Source: Capra hircus (taxonomy: Eukaryota; Chordata; Mammalia; Artiodactyla; Bovidae). Taken from it: a stretch of DNA of 64,000 nucleotides. The notes below the pieces were generated by a model. It had not been told where the DNA came from, ran no database searches, and saw only the letters and a list, made by a program, of their open reading frames with translations. Position 1 is the stretch's first letter. Every line of letters begins with the position of its first letter. Positions 11,496-23,824 of the stretch are shown here, in pieces. The DNA lies in the NCBI RefSeq assembly GCF_001704415.2, contig NC_030814.1, positions 74,765,121-74,829,120 on the forward strand, read 5' to 3'. The position numbers and the translations under genes were made by a program.

Positions 11496-11665
11496 AAAAA
11501 ATGGGTATCAAGAGACCTAAACCTTAGACTCTCCTTTCATGTTCATGACTTTCATCTGTGTCTAGATCATCATTTTAAAATCTTTAAACTTACGGAGATA
11601 GACATGATTATTTTTCAGGTTTCCTCCAGCTCTGACATTCAACAATTCTATGAAGAAGGAAGTTG
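11496..11665 (+). mobile_element. MIR SINE
   Basis: It follows the MIR order: 'agagacctaaacctt', 'gactttcatctgtgtctag', then 'tcctccagctctgacattc' at the 3' side. Diverged. Confidence 0.5.
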
Positions 11666-11893
11666 TTTCTTTAAAATCCAAGTTGTTACCTTTGACAACA
11701 GAGTGAAAGAGAGTCTTTAAATCTAAATAATCTGTCAAGGTAAAATAACAGTGAGAGCAAAAAGGGTACCAATGTGGCTCCTAAAATTCTCTTTCCTTGT
11801 AACAAACAATGGCTGTTGTGAACTCAGGCCATCTATGTAAGTTGGGAAGTGGTCACAAAAAGAGAAGGGCCCAAGAGCTTCTTCAAGCCAAAA

Positions 11894-11916
11894 AATAATA
11901 ATAATAATAATAATAA
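11894..11916 (+). repeat. (ATA)n microsatellite
   Basis: Uninterrupted ATA/TAA triplets over about 23 bp. Confidence 0.9.
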
Positions 11917-11919
11917 CTC

Positions 11920-13740
11920 TAAGATATGGTTTTATGAAGTAATGTACACATTTCCTTAAAAGAAAGACTGTTCATGAAAAGGGAATCTAGTCTTCTATTT
12001 AAAGGACAGCAAGAAAAAGAGGAGGGGGCTGGAGGTGCCACAATCATTAATTAACATGACAGGATCAGTGAACATTTATCTGAGCTCTTAAAGTGACTGT
12101 GAATCATGGAAAAGTAGTCAGCAGCCAGAGACAGCCACCTTGTTTCTGAGGTGAGTTTTTACCTCTCTCAGAAGTCTCAAAGTTTGTAAAAGCTTTCGCT
12201 AGATCATGCTAGATAAATAAAGACTCTTCCACTCTCACTTCAGTTTCTCCTAGAATAGTTAAGAGCTGGAGTCTGTTTCCATTTTTTCTAAGGTGACAAG
12301 AGTCTTCAATGAATATCAAGAGAGGCCTGTTCAGAAGTTCTGCCAGAAATATATACAGGCAGAGTAGTTTGCCCCTTTAAAAAGAGACAAGAAAGAGAAA
12401 GAGAGTTTCTCTGAACAGCCCAAGAAACTTTTGATTTGGCAGATCCTTGCTTTCTACATATCAATAGGTTTATCTTTAGAATCCCAAGCAAAGCTATTCT
12501 AAAATTTGAAAGTGTTCAGGTTTAGTAGGCTGAGACTTTTTCCTTCTGATGCTGAGAGCAAGGAGATGACACTTGTACATTAGCTCCATGCTAAAATGCA
12601 AATTTTTACTTGATGTCTAATTCTGGCACATTCCATTTAATTTTGCAAACTCACACACACATACCACAAAGTACTGCATATCTGCATCCTTTCTGAACAC
12701 GAGCTTCTAAGTGTCCCTGACTAAAAAGCATTTAGCTGTTACTTGCTTATATATGAACTATGAAGTTACACATTGTAACTTCTTAGTAATTTAGGTTACA
12801 GGGGTAGGAGGGGGGAAAAAACACTTTCAGCCTGGATTAGCTACTCAGCTTGGTTGAGGAGATCCATAGTGTGCCATCCATAGTGAGGACCAAGCAGGGC
12901 TCAGGGAACTATTTCTACTCCCTTTTGAATGCACTCCTTATCAGAAGTCCCTTTTCTACAATTTATATAAAAACAGTTATTTAAGTTGATTAAGGGTAGG
13001 ATATTTTTTATGCCTATTATTTCTGAGCTCATTGCCAGCTTTCACACACATGCTCATTTACCAGAGATAATTATGTGTGATTTTCTCCTTTAATGAAAGA
13101 TAAATAATTTGGCAGACTTGCCTCACATATTTTTTTTCTATTTCAGTACCATTCACTGTTTGGTGGGATGTCCTTTATTCTTGTTCTAGTTAGTGTGTAC
13201 AATGAGTTTTCTTTAAATCAATTGTGCTGCTTTTCTGAGAGGCACTGCTGTTCATACAAGGTTTATAAAAAGACCATTAAAAGCTGATATTACATTAGTT
13301 TCTGCTCATAATGATGCAGCTCTTTGTTTACAACTTACATAATTCACTATAAGGGCAAAGCTTCACCAAACTGGGACAATAGAAACAGAAAGTACATTTC
13401 TAGGAATTTAAATAGAATGAACAATCTTTGGCTCTAGTTTTCATTATATTTCTTTGCATTAATACAGAAGCCATGATCCCTGGCCTCAATTCCAAACTGC
13501 AATGATTTGTTGTTTTATTATATGAGCTGGTGTGTGTGTGTTTAATATTTTCAAGGTAAGATCCATAAAGGAAAAATTTGGAAATAGATGGCTCCAACTT
13601 ACTTGGTAGTTCCAATGATAAACTCCCTATTAAATCTGAATCTAGACTAGATTATCCAAACTAAAGAAATATCTGCTTTTAGTCTCACTAGAAGGAGGTT
13701 GGACTAAAATACAAAAATAACTCCAAACTCTAATCCATTT
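11920..13740. other. Unique DNA, no gene seen
   Basis: AT-rich, low in recognisable repeats, with no coding frame beyond chance. The 13040-13340 part has several TAAT-type motifs, but nothing decides a regulatory role. Confidence 0.4.
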
Positions 13741-13744
13741 CTTT

Positions 13745-13945
13745 CTGTCCAAAAGAACTTCCTGTGATAGAAATATTGTGTCTGTGTGCCCTGTTCATTA
13801 TGATGGCCACTAGCCTCACGTGGCTACTGAACACATGAAATAAAGTTAGTGTCACCAAACAACTGAATTTTAAATATTATTTTGATTTAAATAAATTTAA
13901 ATAGCCATGTGTGCCCAGTGACTACTGTATTCTACAGCATAGCTT
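13745..13945 (+). mobile_element. hAT-type non-autonomous element (MER3-like)
   Basis: It starts 'ctgtccaaaagaacttcctg', has the paired internal 'ggccactagcctcacgtggc' and 'atagccatgtgtgcccagtg', and ends 'gtattctacagcatag'. The two ends are roughly inverted repeats, and about 200 bp fits the family. The exact family name is from memory. Confidence 0.5.
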
Positions 13946-14524
13946 TATACTCATCAGTAGAGTAGGAGAAAGTCTACCAGTTTACTCAACTACAAGGGAT
14001 AGTGTTAGGATTTATCCTTGGAGCATCGCCCCTAAATTTGTGTAGGCACAGTCTGCAGCCTTACATGATGCTCTGTGGAGGAGTTACATAATTAAATGGA
14101 AAGCGGAGGATGTCTCATTTTCCTCCTCCATCAGGAAACAAGAACCAAATTAATCTGGCAGACAGCTAACACCGAGGGAAATATTTAAACCCTCATACCC
14201 AACTCCACTATGAAACCCAAATGATGTTTGGAACTCTTCACTATGACTACACCTCCTTCTTAAACCACCTCCTCCTTTAAGTATGTGTATTTAAATCACA
14301 CTTTGACTACAGTTTGGTTACTAAGAGTAGGGTGTGAGATAAGAGTGCTTCCCCAACAATCTGTTCTGTGTCAAAGACAGAGATTTTTAAAATGCAACCC
14401 TACTTGTACCCAACTTCATAATCAAATCTCTACTTGGACGCTTAAAAGGCACGTCTGAATGCATACCCTGACATGGCAAAATGCTCAAAATATGATATGG
14501 TAAGATACTTAATTTCTCTCCAAA

Positions 14525-15300
14525 TCCATTCTTTTCCCAATCTTTTCCATCTCAGCATATGCCATCACCATTCACCTAGCTGCAGAGACCTAAAACAAGG
14601 TTAGTTTTGCTTTCCATCCTCTCTCCATCTACATTCTCCACCTAATCCATCAGCAAATATTGTCGGCTGTACCTTGAATACCTGTGTAGTCTCTGATCCT
14701 CTTCCACAAACCACCATCCGCTCCTGGCTGATTTATAGCAACAGCCTCCCAACCCTTTGCGTCAATCCTTTTATGCTCCCCTGCTCTTCATAACCCCTCA
14801 ACCGTAACTCGCGATGGGAAGACACTAATAAACAAACCAGGTAAGACCTTGATATCTAACCCCTGACCATCTTAATTTATCTCAACTCATATCCTACCAA
14901 AGCGTCTCTTGCATAGCCTTCCTGCCATTCTTCGAACACAATAAGCTCACATCTTCCTGAAAGACTTCCGCTTACTCTTCAAAGACTAGAATGATCTTCC
15001 CCACATCTTCCTACAGCTTACATTCTAATTTTTATTTTCCTGATCACCTTAACTTATCATTTTGTATCCTCTTAATCTTCCTTCCTTAATCTTCCTCTTA
15101 ATAATCTTCATATTATTATGTGAAAGTATATCCTTTCATTATTTGTCTTTCTTTTTTATCCCCCTCTGGTTTCTTCTGGCTTTTCCTAGGAGAATGCATG
15201 TTCCCATTAAGATTTTATATGTGTCATGTAAAGAATTCATCTCATCTCAGCACACAGAACAATACTCAGCATTAAAGTGGTCAAATATCTATTGACTAGA
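14525..15300 (+). mobile_element. L2 LINE 3' region
   Basis: Pyrimidine-rich sequence with the L2 order: 'ccatcagcaaatattgtcgg', 'agcaacagcctcccaaccct', 'ttcctgccattcttcgaaca', 'gacttccgcttactcttcaa', 'agcttacattctaat', ending near 'aatactcagcattaaa'. Diverged, no frame left. Confidence 0.55.
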
Positions 15301-15514
15301 GTAACAGAATTTGATTAATCACTCATCCTAACACACACACAGTAAAACACACATATTACACAGACACACATGCTATAGAAACACACACACTCACACTCCT
15401 TAAAAATTTAAGAGCCGTCTCCTTGTTCTTGTGGGAAAAAAAGAAAAGAAAAGAAAAAGCCCTTAACGTGGGTAACAACGGTTTGCACAGTATAACTTCC
15501 ACCTGTCTCTCCAA

Positions 15515-15690
15515 CATCCCCTCAAACCATGCTGAACCCTCAGCCTCTTTATTCCAGCCACACCAAGCTTTTGTCTGTTCAGTGTACCCAGCGTGTCCCC
15601 TCACTAAAATACCTCTGACATACCCTCGGCTTGGAAGGCCTCTTTCTTTCCTTTTGTTCAAGTTAACTCCCCTCAATCATTCATGTAGTA
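15515..15690 (+). mobile_element. L2 LINE fragment
   Basis: 'attccagccacaccaagctt' and 'tcggcttggaaggcctcttt' match an L2 segment that lies before the 3' end, so this is a separate copy from the one just upstream or a rearranged piece. Confidence 0.4.
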
Positions 15691-17385
15691 GAACAAGACC
15701 ACTTTGCACGTAGAAACATTTCCTGAACTCCTTAAATAGGTCAAATCTTCCTGCTTAAGCTTGAGACGCCAATGAATAAACAGATAAATGGATGTCAATC
15801 TGGTCCTTATGACTCTTGAGTCTCTGAGGACATGTAAGTATTGAAACTTTATCATTACTTGCTGCTTATGGTATTCCAAGTCACTGAAGCTCATGTGTAA
15901 TTACACATTAGTTGTATTCCCCCAACTGCAAGGGCTGTAGGCAGGGAGATGGAACGGACCAGCAGGCTCTGCGTGCTTTCCATCACCATAATGGTGACAG
16001 AGATAAAGCTGACACTGCAGAAGTTACCAGAGCTTCTATTTACTTACTGATATTTACTCTGTTCCCCCAGGAGAGCAAGTAACATCATTTACTTCAGATA
16101 AGGCAGGTTTGACAATGTGCTGAACGTTAAAAGGAAAAGAGCCTGGATAAAATGAAAACAACACTGTACCCTGGTGAGGGAAAGAGATGGATGGGCTATT
16201 TATAAATGTGAGTTCATTAAACATCAGGAAACAGCAGTTACAACAAGGATCGGGATGGTGTGCACTCTGTCATTTTCATGTATATTTTCTAAATATCATT
16301 TATAAAGAGGTTGCAAGTGAGAAGGTTATCAGGAAAAATACTTTTAAAGGCATATACTGAATTGTGAGAATTTGGGAGATTAACTGGAGTATCAATTAGT
16401 TAAGTAGATGTTTATTCATTCATTCAAAAAGGAGAGAAGCATGTCAACTTAAGAAATTGTCAGATCATTGAGCAACTAACTGGCAGGTCATTGAACAAAA
16501 TCCTCCAGGTACAATACTTACAACTGGTTCCATGTCTGAATGGAATTCCTTTTTTCTTGGAGAAATTTGGCGATGAGGGACAAAAGATAGACTATTCATA
16601 AGATGAGTCTGTACTACAACTCTGCTGTATATAGGACCCTGTATATTTAAGGGGAAAATCTGTGTGTCATCAAGTAAAAGGGAGCTCATAGCCAGAGTGT
16701 CATCACATAGCATAATAAGGTCAAGGGTTACATTAGATGTCAACTCTATTTTGTATCTCTCCTGATATCCTTAATTAACTATAATTAAATCCATCTCATA
16801 CGCATAAAAGATTCATTTCTACTTCTGCCACTTTTTCCTAAAATGACAGTCCCCCGGTCTACTCTCCAGCCAGATGGCTACCTGTCCACTCAGCTATGTC
16901 TCACTCAAACATAGTTGTGTCCTTCTCATAAGCAACCATGGCTCCTCAGGATATTGACATTGACATTGCCTGAGCATCCGCTGGATTGTCTACTTTTGGT
17001 CAGCTCGAGCTCTCAGACAGAACCAAACAATAACACTGTTTAAGCTTCCTGGCGTGAAAAAGTAACATAACTGTGTTCTATGAAATGCAAGAGGGTAACA
17101 TAGATTAGATGTGTTTTGACCATCAGCAGGCTTATACTGAATTATAAAACAGTAAACTAAGCTTAGTTTTACAGATTCTAGGTTTTATATTTCTGTACGG
17201 ATATTTCAAGGAACATAAACTCAATTTTCAAAACAACTTCAGTTCTAATACAAAAAAAGTTATGTGATAAATATGTATTGTATAAGCACAACTTTAGGAA
17301 CATGGGTTTAACTGTTCGGGAGATGGTCTCTGATCTCCACGGTTTTATACTTTAGTGATCAATACCAAGATGTGTATGTACAATC
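15691..17385. other. Unique DNA, no gene seen
   Basis: No recognised repeat or gene. The minus-strand 92-codon stretch at 16465-16743 has no family motif. The 15900-16030 part is more balanced in base composition and could be conserved non-coding DNA, which cannot be judged from one genome. Confidence 0.4.
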
Positions 17386-17389
17386 AGGT

Positions 17390-17585
17390 TGCAAAGTAGG
17401 AAGTTCTCTTAAAGGCAAATTCAGGGCTTACAGGAGTAAGTTACAGTCCCTAGGCTCTGCCTTGAACAATCACAGAAGATTCCTTAAAGCAGTGATGTTT
17501 CAGTGGAGATCTGAACTGCCTTTGAGTTGTTCAGGCCCCAGGTAGGATAGCTAGAGGGGAAGCAGCAAGAAAAGATCTCTTCAAA
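17390..17585 (-). mobile_element. L2 LINE fragment
   Basis: 'agattccttaaagcagtgat' followed by 'gagatctgaactgccttt' and 'aggggaagcagcaagaaaa' resembles the reverse complement of the L2 3' region. Very diverged. Confidence 0.35.
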
Positions 17586-18499
17586 GAGAATGCTACATCA
17601 TCCTGCATCAGAAGCATCAAAATTTAACCACATTATGAAATAATGGGAATCACTAGGAATAAGAAAAAAAATCAATTAAAGAGTCTCAAAATTGTCATTT
17701 CTACATGGGGAAAGAGAAAACCATACATGACGCCCTTCCATTGATTAAACTGTTCCATAGGTGGGGTTTGTGGTAAGTTGAGGTCAAATTTGACTTATAA
17801 GGTTGTATTTAAATTGCCTCCTGAGCTAATGACAACAGAGATGGAAAGATAGTAATATACATTATATTTAATAGGGAGAAATTGGAAACCAACTCTTCAA
17901 CAAGGCCTTGAAAACACTAAATTTTTATCACAGGAAAGGCAGTGGTTTTCCTCCAGACTCAAATAATTTGGCAAGTGATATAAGATCTACATCAAAGATA
18001 ATTGAGACCAATGAAGATAAATATGCCAAAGTTTTATATTCTTTTTCCTCACCACATGTAAATACTTCTTAAACCAGCATTTATTTCTTGCAAGATCTTT
18101 GGCTGCATACAAAGATTTTTAATCGGAAAAATGAAGTCATTTTTCCAAAAGAAAGATCAGATCAGAGGAAACTAATGTTTTCCAATGCCAGGTGACAACT
18201 TTTATAACAAAGGAAGACACAGGGACTAACAGAGGGTGGCCCACTTGGAAGAGAGAGGAATTCCGAAGTTCCTCAGGTGAGCTCATGCTTTGACTTTCTT
18301 ACGTAATGCTTGGACACGGCCCAGTGGGCGAGCTGGAGGTGAGCATGGGGGTGCGTCTTTGGTCCAGGGAAGATCAGGAGCTAACATACGGGAGGGATGA
18401 AAAGAAACTGTTAGGAACTAAAGATAGTTTGCTATGGTTGGGCTAGTTTACATTGGTTGGACTAGTTTACACTGAGGGAATGGATGTGAGGCTGGGTGA
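17586..18499. other. Unique DNA, no gene seen
   Basis: AT-rich and non-coding. A short local repeat, 'gggctagtttacattggt' then 'ggactagtttacactgag' (about 18440-18475), is the only structure noticed. Confidence 0.4.
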
Positions 18500-18720
18500 G
18501 TAAAGAGCAGAAAGATCAGGAAGACAGGGAAAGGCTTCCTTGACATTTTTGGAGTTTGGGCTTTATTTTACAATCAGTGTCTCGCCATTAGGGGATTTTT
18601 GAAAGCTTGAAGCGGCATACCCAGAACTGCAGTTTTGAGGATCACTTCATTGTAATGGACGAATTTAAACTGGATCATCCAGACGGCAAACAGAAGTAGG
18701 GGTTCAGGTTTCCAATTTTA
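18500..18720 (-). mobile_element. L2 LINE fragment
   Basis: 'gggaaaggcttccttgacat', 'ggagtttgggctttatttta', 'aggatcacttcattgtaatg' follow the reverse complement of the L2 3' region in order. Old. Confidence 0.5.
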
Positions 18721-19693
18721 TCAGTTAGATGATTTTAATAGCTTCCTACAGTGATCATAGTTGGGATGGAATGGATACTACGAATTAACACAAATTGTTG
18801 CAAATGGACAAAACTCTCACCCCAAATTCAGTACTCACTCAGGCTCTGACAAGTATAAATATATTCATGAGGAAAATGGAATAATGTCTTTGAAATACTA
18901 ACTGTGCTGTCAGTTTATATGGATACTATAAACCAAAAATCACCACTAACTTAAATGGCCACTAATTATATGGAATTTCTTCTCTTTCAGGAACTGATAG
19001 AAAAGTGTTTACATAGGCATACACAAATTTCAGAAAAAGAGGTATGTGTCAGGATGGGAGGGAAATTAAATCCTTTAGACTATTCAAATAAAAGGTTTTA
19101 GAAAACACTTTCCCATTTACTATTTAATGAGTAATCTCTAAAAAAATACTCAGTCATATCAGAAAAAAAGACTTTGAAAAATAGAAATTATTACAGACAA
19201 AGAAAATTGTTTAAAATAAATGAAGGTTTACTGAACAAAATCTTAATAATTTTGGCTGGAGGCTCTAGACAACATGTAGCAATAGAAGCAGGTACCTTAA
19301 CATTTCTGCCAGGCAAAAAGAAACAATTCAGCAAGCAACCTTGAACTGATATGCAGCTAAATAAACATACAGCAAGAAACACCCGCTGTGCAAGTGCTTT
19401 TTATATAGCTAAACCAAGCTGGGTGGCTTTAGAGTTAGAGAAGGAAGTGCTAAATATGTAACAGCCTGGGGCCTCACTGGACCAAATAATAGTTATTTTT
19501 GAGTGGGTCAAGCAAGAGTCAATAAAAAAGAAAGTAGGCTTGAATGCGGGGTTCAGAGCAGGCTAATAATGCCCTTCTGGGATAAACTTGGGTTTCAGAT
19601 AGAGCCAAATACCAGCTCCGGAAATATAAGTTGAATAGCTAGAAAACTGATAAACTCAAACCAGAATCATTCTTAACACAGATTCTCTAAATC
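18721..19693. other. Unique DNA, no gene seen
   Basis: AT-rich non-coding sequence without a recognised repeat. Confidence 0.4.
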
Positions 19694-19825
19694 AATGTTT
19701 TATCAACATGGTTAGAAGAAACACTTGCAATGGAATCATAGGTAAGCTTATTAAATGCAGTCCTAGGTACCACTGCTGACCTACCAAATCAGAATTTCTA
19801 AGTGAGAAGCTTGGGAATTAAATCA
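19694..19825 (+). mobile_element. MER5-like hAT relic
   Basis: 'tcaatgttttatcaacatgg' at the start and 'aaatcagaatttctaagtga' with 'gaagcttgggaatt' at the end resemble a decayed MER5A. No clear terminal repeats. Confidence 0.4.
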
Positions 19826-20049
19826 TTTGTCAAACTTACCAATGAGTATGCTTCGAAGGTATGAAAACTAGTTTTGGTTGGTATATTGCTTTTATTTTCA
19901 GATATCATAGTTCATATAAAAGTATAGGATGGATAGTTAGATGATAGATAAAGAAAGATACATACCTACAAATAGACAATTAGACATAGCTAATTCTCAG
20001 TCTTTTTTTTTTTTCCTTTTGCAGCAAGCAAGAGCACAACTGCTTAAAA

Positions 20050-20272
20050 GTGAAAGTGCTAGTCCCTTATTCCCTCATTCATGTCCTGCTCTCTGGGACT
20101 CCATGGACTGTGGCCTGCCAGGTTCCTCTGTCCATGGAATTCTCCAGACAAGAGTATTGGAGTGGGTTGCCATTCCCTTCTCCAGGGTATCTCCCCAACC
20201 CAAGGCTTGAATCCGGATCTCCCACATTGCAGATAGATTCTTTACCATCTCGGCCACTAGGGAAGTCCCAAC
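20050..20272 (-). mobile_element. Bov-tA SINE
   Basis: A nearly full-length tRNA-derived SINE in reverse: 'gtgaaagtgctag' (3' end), 'actccatggactgtggcctg', 'ccattcccttctccaggg', a B-box region near 20205 and 'ggaagtccc' at the 5' end. It was transcribed by RNA polymerase III when active and is believed to be mobilised by BovB proteins. Confidence 0.9.
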
Positions 20273-20548
20273 TGATTAACTGGCATCATATTAAAAACAG
20301 AGACTGTTTAGAAAGTGGGTTCTTTTGACATAGAACAAATATATATGCACCAATTAGATAATATTTAAAGTATAATCAAGTATTGAATGGTGTGGGGCAG
20401 ACCATGTTCACCAAAGTGAAACAAAAGATGAAGAGGTCCTTTTTCTTTCTACTCTTTGGCTTGCCTGCATTCATTCAAGTAATTAAGGTTTCAGTACAAT
20501 GGCCTATCATAGTAACTTACTATTATTTGAACTGCCTTTGATAATAGT

Positions 20549-20712
20549 GAAAGTGAAAGTTGCTTAGTCGTGCCCGACTCTTCACGACACCATGGACTAT
20601 ATAGTCCATGGAATTCTCCAGGCCAGAACACTGGAGTGGGGTAGCCTTTCCCTTCTCCAGGGGATCATCCCAACCCAGGGATCGAACCCAGGCCTCCTGC
20701 ATTACAGGTGGA
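20549..20712 (-). mobile_element. Bov-tA SINE, lacking 5' end
   Basis: 'gtgaaagtgaaagttgctta', 'gactatatagtccatgg', 'ccaggccagaacactgg', 'gggatcgaacccagg' (B box in reverse). It stops before the 5' tRNA end. It faces a plus-strand Bov-tA 36 bp away, giving an inverted pair. Confidence 0.85.
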
Positions 20713-20748
20713 TAATAGATTTAAATTCATTTACCTCTTATTTACCAG

Positions 20749-20960
20749 TGGCTTCCCTTGTGGCTCAGATGGTAAAGAATCCACCTGCAATGCAGGAGGC
20801 CTGGGTTCAGTTCCTGAGTTGGGAAAATCCCCTGGAAGAGGGCATGACAACCCACTCCAGTATTCTTGCCTGGAGAATCCCCATGGACAGAGGAGCGTGG
20901 CGGGCTATAATCCATGGTGTCGCGAAAGAGTCGGACACAACTGAGCCACTAAGCACAGCA
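20749..20960 (+). mobile_element. Bov-tA SINE, full length
   Basis: A box 'tggctcagatgg' at 20761-20772 and a B-box-like 'ggttcagttcc' at 20804-20814 mark the tRNA-derived promoter. The tail region 'gagtcggacacaactgagc' shares its sequence with the BovB 3' end. A 21-nt sequence just after it repeats one at 20496-20516. Confidence 0.9.
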
Positions 20961-20980
20961 CAATAACCTATCATAGTAAC

Positions 20981-22564
20981 ATTAATATTTAAAAAACTTT
21001 AATAAAACATTTTGAAGGACTTGAGGGAGTATCATTTATTAATTTCTTTGAAAGATGAAAATTTTTTTTGTTTCTGGTGGCAGAAAAGTAAAATAATAAG
21101 TATACACTTAATAGATTATATGCAAACAATACCTTCAAGGGCATATAGTTTTTCTCCCTTACACATCCAAGAAAAAGTGGAAGTCTAAACACTTCGGAAA
21201 AAAACTCTAGACACTTCACTTTCTGCTTTTTCAATGGGTTTCTAGTGAAGGGAGAGGACAAGTGGGGTCAGGTTTGTGGAATGATGGCAGTTGTCAATTA
21301 AACACTATAAAATTTTATAGGCCTGTGAATATATGTGTATGTTGTGAAACCATAAATCCACCTAATTATTATGAAATCCATTTCTATAGACCATGAACCT
21401 AAGGTAAAATCGAACTGGAAGGTTATGAAAACTACAAAGGAAGTTTGTAAAGACAAACGTAATTTACCAGCTCTAATTTAGATCAGCAAATTATTCCCTC
21501 CTGATGGACACGGCTAAGAGTAAAATGAATGAAACCTGTTGCATTGTCTGCTATCTCTTCCACAGAGTCATTATAAGCTTGGGCAAGTAGGTATGTGACA
21601 GTTTTCAATGCCATTATCAACAATGTTTGTTTAGTTAATGTTCTTGGTAAATAATTTTTTACTCCAATTCTTATGAGAGTGCTGAGAAATGACAAATTAC
21701 GAACTTCTAATGTCCTAAATTCTTTTTACAAACTAAAAATGTCCTAATAAAAGAATAAATGTTCACACTCATCTCAAACATGACAGTTGCTTCTAGATTC
21801 AAAATTCGCACCTGCCAGTCAGTTGCACTCCTAGCAGGAAGACACAGAAGGGTGGTGAGGAAAAGATTCAGCTTGCAGCTTTACTCAATCCTATTTGGAA
21901 ATGACCCAGCCTTGTGCACAATTGACCTTGCCAAATTTCATCTTTTTCCAACACAGAATCTAGGGCAGACTCATTTTTACCCCCATGGCTGACCAGAAGA
22001 TATAAAAATACCGAAGCAGTTGATCTCAGGATATGATTCTATAAGTAGCAAGTCATCTTCAAGTTGGGCCCTAGAAGAGCCATTCAGTATATTATTATTC
22101 CCTTAAAGATATGTTACGGTGAAAGTTTAATAACAAAAAAAAAATTCTAAAAAATATCTGTCTTAGACTTTGACTCATACTACCTTCACCAATTTAGGGA
22201 ATAATCTCCACTTATTTAAAAAAATAAAAATTGAAGTACTTTCCACAGAATACTTTTAGTTACCACTGATAAATTCATCTCCAAATGGATTATAAGAAAG
22301 AAACACCCACCCAGTGATTCCTTAGCAGACCACACATCTTCCACGTCCATCACCAAATTTCTTTTAGGAAAAACAAAAATACCTAAGGGTTACAAATTAA
22401 GTGGGAAGATCTTTAAAAAGAATGTATTTGTAAAGGTCTTCATGAAAGACAGATTGCATTCCTCAGAGGTACTACAATATTACTGGCTAAGATGGTCTGT
22501 TTCGTTTTATGTCCTGCAGTGACTTGTGGTTTTACTAAAAATTGTAACACTCAGTGCTAAAATA
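20981..22564. other. Unique DNA, no gene seen
   Basis: AT-rich. Open stretches at 21483-21695 (minus) and 21759-21992 (plus) have no motifs and no splice context. Confidence 0.45.
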
Positions 22565-22799
22565 ATTCAGTAGAGTTGCTCAGTCCTGTCTGACTCTTTG
22601 GGACCCCATGAATTGCAGCACACCAGGCCTCCTTGTCCATCACCAACTCCTGGAGTTCACTCAAACTCACGCCCATCAAGTCGGTGGTGCCATCCAGCCG
22701 TCTCATCCTCTGTCGTCCCCTTCTCCTCCTGCCCCCAATCCCTCCCAGCATCAGAGTCTTTTCCAATGAGTCAACTCTTTGCATGAGGTGGCCAAAGTA
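22565..22799 (-). mobile_element. BovB 3' fragment
   Basis: The last ~235 bp of BovB in reverse, from the 'gttgctcagtcctgtctgac' end to 'tttgcatgaggtggccaaag'. It encodes 75 codons of the C-terminus with LEKTLMLGGIGGRRRRGRQR, without stops but far too short to be functional. Confidence 0.85.
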
Positions 22800-22951
22800 A
22801 TTAGGTAGGTCTTAAACTAGGCATCATTCCTCTGCCAAGGACACAAAAAGTCCCGATCAATTGGAAAAATCCATATCGAAACTCTGGGTTTGCTCCAGCT
22901 AATTTTCATCATAGCCATAATCCTGTTTATTAAAGGATACAGACTTCACAT

Positions 22952-23306
22952 GGGAATACCAGACCACCTGACCTGCCTCTTGAGAAACCTGTATGCAGGT
23001 CAGGAAGCAACAGTTAGAACTGGACATGGAACAACAGACTGGTTTCAAAGAGAAAAAGGAATACGTCAGGGCTGCATATTGTCACGCTGCTTATTTAACT
23101 TATATGCAGAGTACATCATGAGAAACTCTGGGCTGGAGGAAGCACAGTCTAGAATCAAGATTGGTGGGAGAAATATCAATAACCTCAGATATGCAGATGA
23201 CACCACCCTTATGGCAGAAAGTAAAGAGGAACTAAAAAGCCTCTTGATGAAAGTAGAAGAGGGAGTGAAAAAAAAATGGCTTAAAGCTCAACACTCAGGA
23301 AACTAA
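22952..23306 (+). pseudogene. BovB RT palm fragment
   Basis: Open RT sequence with motif B GIRQGCILSRCLF and an intact motif C, LRYADDTTLM, followed by KEELKSLLMKVEE. It ends at a stop after frameshifting near 23270 (A-rich run). The finger region and motif A are absent because the copy is 5'-truncated. Confidence 0.8.
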
Positions 23307-23344
23307 GATCATGGCATCTGGTCCCATCACTTCATGGTAAATGC

Positions 23345-23824
23345 ATGGGGAAACAGTGGAAACAGTGGCTGACTATTTTTCTGGGCTCCAAAATCACTGC
23401 AGATGGTGACTGCAGCCATGAAATTAAAAGATGCTTACTCCTTGGTAGGAAAGTTATGACCAACCTAGACAGCATATTAAAAAGCAGAGACATCACTTTG
23501 TCAACAAAGGTCCATCTAGTCAAGGCTATGATTTTTCCAGTGGTCATGTATGGATGTGACAGTTGGACTGTGAAGAAACCTGAGCACCAAAGAATTGATG
23601 CTTTTGAGCTGTGGTGTTGGAGAAGACTCTTGAGAGTCCCTTGGACTGCAAAGAGATCCAACCAGTCCATTCTAAAGGAGATCAGGCCTGAGTGTTCATT
23701 GGAAGGACTGATGCTAAAGCTGAAACTCCAGTACTTTGGAGTTGGCCACCTGATGCGAAGAGCTGACTCTTTGGAAAAGACCCTGATGCTGGGCAAGATT
23801 GAGGGCAGGAGGAATAGGGGATGA
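23345..23824 (+). pseudogene. BovB RT C-terminal fragment
   Basis: 159 codons covering GSKITADGDCSHEIKRCLLL, VMYGCDSWTVKKPEHQRIDA and RLLRVPWTAKRSNQSILKE. It is out of frame with the palm fragment upstream. A small insertion (GVGHLMRR instead of GHLMRR) is visible near 23740. Confidence 0.8.

Noticed and set aside
15356..15713. Overlapping open frames on both strands in a pyrimidine-rich region
   Set aside because: The region looks like L2-derived sequence; low codon complexity and no domain.
20050..20272. tRNA gene from A/B-box-like motifs
   Set aside because: The boxes belong to Bov-tA SINEs; no cloverleaf with an acceptor stem can be drawn, here or in the other SINEs.
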